Assembly: GCA_964370855.1 (NCBI GenBank)
Contig: CAYJMF010000107.1
Coordinates: forward strand, 1 to 14,827
Length of the DNA stretch: 14,827 nucleotides
Origin: JAKLKS01 sp964370855
GTDB taxonomy: Bacteria; Planctomycetota; JAJSAM01; JAKLKS01
Direction of reading: 5' to 3'
Part shown: positions 13,341 to 14,827 of the stretch, in pieces
Numbering within the stretch: the stretch's first letter is position 1
How the letters are laid out: every line of letters starts with the position of its first letter
Notes under the pieces: model-generated
The model's database searches: none
What the model saw: only the letters and a program-made list of their open reading frames with translations
What the model was told of the DNA's origin: nothing
Program-made: the position numbers and the translations under genes

Positions 13341-14765
13341 ATGGACCCCACTCCTCCCGTCCCCCTCGAACGCCTCCTGGCCCAGAGGGCCTGGATGCGC
13401 TCCCTCGCCCGCTCCCTCGTGAGGGACGACAGCGCCGCCGACGACCTCGTGCAGGAGGCCTGGGTGGACGCGCTCCGCTCCCCCCCGGTCCACGGGGCCG
13501 GCCTCCGCGGGTGGCTGGCGACGATTCTGCGGCGGCGCGCGCGGGACGCCTGGCGGTCGGAGTCGCGGCGGGCGGTCCGCGAGGAGGCGGCGGCGCGGCC
13601 CGAGGGGGTGCGGTCCGCCGCCGCGGTGGTGGCCGAGGCCGACCTCCACCGGCGCGTGGTGGAGGCGGTGATGGCGCTGGAGGAGCCCTACCGGGGGACC
13701 CTGCTGCTGCGGTTCTACGAGCAGCGGAGCCCCGCGGACATCGCGGAATCCCAGGGGATCCCCGCGGCCACGGTCCACACGCGGATCCGGCGGGGGCTGG
13801 AGCGGCTGCGGGCGCGGCTCGACGGGGGGACGCGCGGAGGGCGGACGGCATGGGTGGCGGCGCTGCTGCCCCTCGCGGGGTTCCGCGAGGCGGCGGGCGT
13901 CCTGGGATCGGCGGGCGCCGCGACGGCGGCGACGGGAGGTGTCATCGTGGGAACGAAGATGGTGGTGGCGGCGGCCGTCCTCGGCGCCGCGGCGGGGACC
14001 CTGGTGACGGGGCTGGCGGCGGGGACCCTGGGCGGGGGAGGGGGTGCGCCGGCCGCGGACTCCGGTGCGGGTGCCGAGGTGGCGGCGCTCCGGGCGCGGC
14101 TCGAGGCACTGGAGGGGCGGGCCGCGGTCCCCGGGGCCGGTGCGTCCGGCGACGGGGCGGTCGCCGCGGGGATCCGCATGGAGGCCCTCGAGCGGCGGAT
14201 CGCCTCCCTCGAGGAGGGCAGGGGAGGCGCCGGGGGGCAACCGCCCGTCGATTCCCCGGCGGGGATCCGGCCCGCGACGCCGGAGGAGGAGGCCCGCGCC
14301 AGGACCGCCCTCGACCGGGCGACGGCCGCCTTCGCCGAGAGGGCCGCGGCGGAGGAGAAGGCGAAGGAGACGGTGGAGGAGCTGCGCCGCCGGGCCTGCG
14401 ACCCCTCCCTCCCCGTGGAGGAGCGGACGAGTGCCTTGACGGGGCTCCGCTTCGCGAAGGACGGGGTCAACGACGCCGTCGTCGCCGCCATGATCGACCT
14501 CTTCCGGACGGGCCCGGAGCCGGGCTTTCGCGCCGTCATCCTCAGGGACCTCCACAAGAACCGGGACGAGCGGCTGCGGGCCCTCTTCCTCGACGCGCTG
14601 CAGAACGACGCGTCCCCCTTCGTGCGGAAGCGGGCCGCCGAGGACATCGACACGTGGAAGGACGATGCCGAGGTGCGCATCGCGCTGGAGCGCGCCCGGG
14701 ACGGGGACGGCGACGAGGAAGTGCGGAAGCAGGCGGGGGAGACGCTCGAGGGGGAGAAGAAGTAG
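13341..14765 (+). CDS. ECF sigma factor with transmembrane segment, coiled coil and HEAT-like C-terminal extension
   Basis: The protein is 474 aa. Sigma region 2 is about 10-75 (DDLVQEAWVDALRSP, TILRRRARDAWR). Sigma region 4 is about 105-162 (LEEPYRGTLLLRFYEQRSP, IAESQGIPAATVHTRIRR). The hydrophobic segment is about 201-223 (VIVGTKMVVAAAVLGAAAG and following). Heptad-like coiled coil occurs at 245-261 (EVAALRARLEALEG) and 279-293 (RMEALERRIASLEE), with a charged helix 317-350 and HEAT-like repeats 351-470 (FAKDGVNDAVVAAMIDLF, DALQNDASPFVRKRAAEDI, DGDGDEEVRKQAGETL). Residues 1-178 align without gaps to the first ECF protein, about 111 identical by hand count. ATG 13341 is chosen over in-frame ATG 13329 from that alignment and from GGGGGA 4 bases upstream. 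The stop is 8 bases before the 38-nt repeat. Regulation is presumably through its own tail; no anti-sigma gene is visible. Confidence 0.9.
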   Translation: MDPTPPVPLERLLAQRAWMRSLARSLVRDDSAADDLVQEAWVDALRSPPVHGAGLRGWLATILRRRARDAWRSESRRAVREEAAARPEGVRSAAAVVAEADLHRRVVEAVMALEEPYRGTLLLRFYEQRSPADIAESQGIPAATVHTRIRRGLERLRARLDGGTRGGRTAWVAALLPLAGFREAAGVLGSAGAATAATGGVIVGTKMVVAAAVLGAAAGTLVTGLAAGTLGGGGGAPAADSGAGAEVAALRARLEALEGRAAVPGAGASGDGAVAAGIRMEALERRIASLEEGRGGAGGQPPVDSPAGIRPATPEEEARARTALDRATAAFAERAAAEEKAKETVEELRRRACDPSLPVEERTSALTGLRFAKDGVNDAVVAAMIDLFRTGPEPGFRAVILRDLHKNRDERLRALFLDALQNDASPFVRKRAAEDIDTWKDDAEVRIALERARDGDGDEEVRKQAGETLEGEKK

Positions 14766-14773
14766 CCGCCCGC

Positions 14774-14811
14774 CATACTGAACCCGACCCGGATTGGCGG
14801 CGAAACGGGGG
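14774..14811 (+). repeat. 38-nt extragenic repeat, copy B
   Basis: This begins CATACTGAACCCGACC and ends GCGAAACGGGGG, in inverted orientation to copy A at 3357-3394 with one mismatch. It starts 8 bases after the TAG of the second ECF gene. As in copy A, it lies directly at the 3' end of a gene, reading in the gene's direction. The following bases, GGTGAACGGTCC, contain part of what may be a further palindrome, but the window ends at 14827. Confidence 0.88.
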
Positions 14812-14827
14812 GTGAACGGTCCGGCGG

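Noticed and set aside
11922..14555. An 877-codon minus-strand frame across the ECF region
   Set aside because: It is antisense to three well-supported genes and shows no recognisable domain.
1..14827. CRISPR array, tRNA, rRNA, insertion sequence or phage genes
   Set aside because: Reading both strands showed no regularly spaced repeats, no cloverleaf-type conserved segments, and no transposase, integrase or phage structural motifs.

Overview
The window is about 14.8 kb of very GC-rich bacterial DNA. Third codon positions are almost always G or C, the standard code is used, and GTG and TTG starts occur. KdsB (CMP-KDO synthesis) implies a Gram-negative outer membrane with KDO-type lipopolysaccharide. 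Two ECF sigma factors carry long C-terminal extensions with a membrane segment and HEAT-like repeats, and there are several Gly/Pro-rich secreted proteins. Together these recall Planctomycetota or a similar GC-rich environmental phylum; this lineage guess is weak. A run of exactly ten N (3323-3332) is a scaffold join, so order and orientation across it are not proven by the sequence.

Left block (1-3255, + strand): a poly-C stretch, a putative lipoprotein, then kdsB and pyrG three bases apart. PyrG makes CTP and KdsB consumes CTP, so this pair is a sensible operon. Next comes a poly-G stretch running into the N gap, followed by a 38-nt repeat. The middle-left block (3387-5656, - strand) is a two-gene secreted-protein operon with overlapping ATGA: a small exported protein, then a matrixin-type zinc metalloprotease. 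It has a good sigma70-like promoter and is divergent from the next block. The centre (5917-9493, + strand) holds a FliA/WhiG-type sigma factor, lysA (probably leaderless), a DinB-fold protein overlapping lysA by ATGA, and a zinc-independent MDR quinone oxidoreductase.

The right part is the most interesting. On the - strand, a ribbon-helix-helix (RHH) protein and a nucleotidyltransferase-fold protein overlap by GTGA. They are transcribed from a promoter whose -35 box lies inside a perfect 12-bp inverted repeat, a layout typical of an autoregulated toxin-antitoxin-like pair. Divergent from it on the + strand are two paralogous ECF sigma factors (10651-12327 and 13341-14765) flanking a gene for a secreted protein. 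Both paralogues read sigma2-sigma4, transmembrane segment, variable middle, HEAT-like tail. Their first 178 residues align without a gap, about 62% identical by my hand count. The middle has been exchanged: a beta-sandwich (carboxypeptidase-regulatory-like) in one, coiled coil in the other. Both genes also share a 14-nt upstream block at identical distance from the ATG, which may be a self-recognised promoter.

The 38-nt element next to the N gap (3357-3394) recurs inverted at the right end of the window (14774-14811, 37 of 38 identical). Each copy sits at the stop codon of the adjoining gene. It looks like a dispersed extragenic repeat at which assembly tends to break. No tRNA, rRNA, CRISPR array or insertion sequence was seen. 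No stretch over 300 bases lacks a gene.
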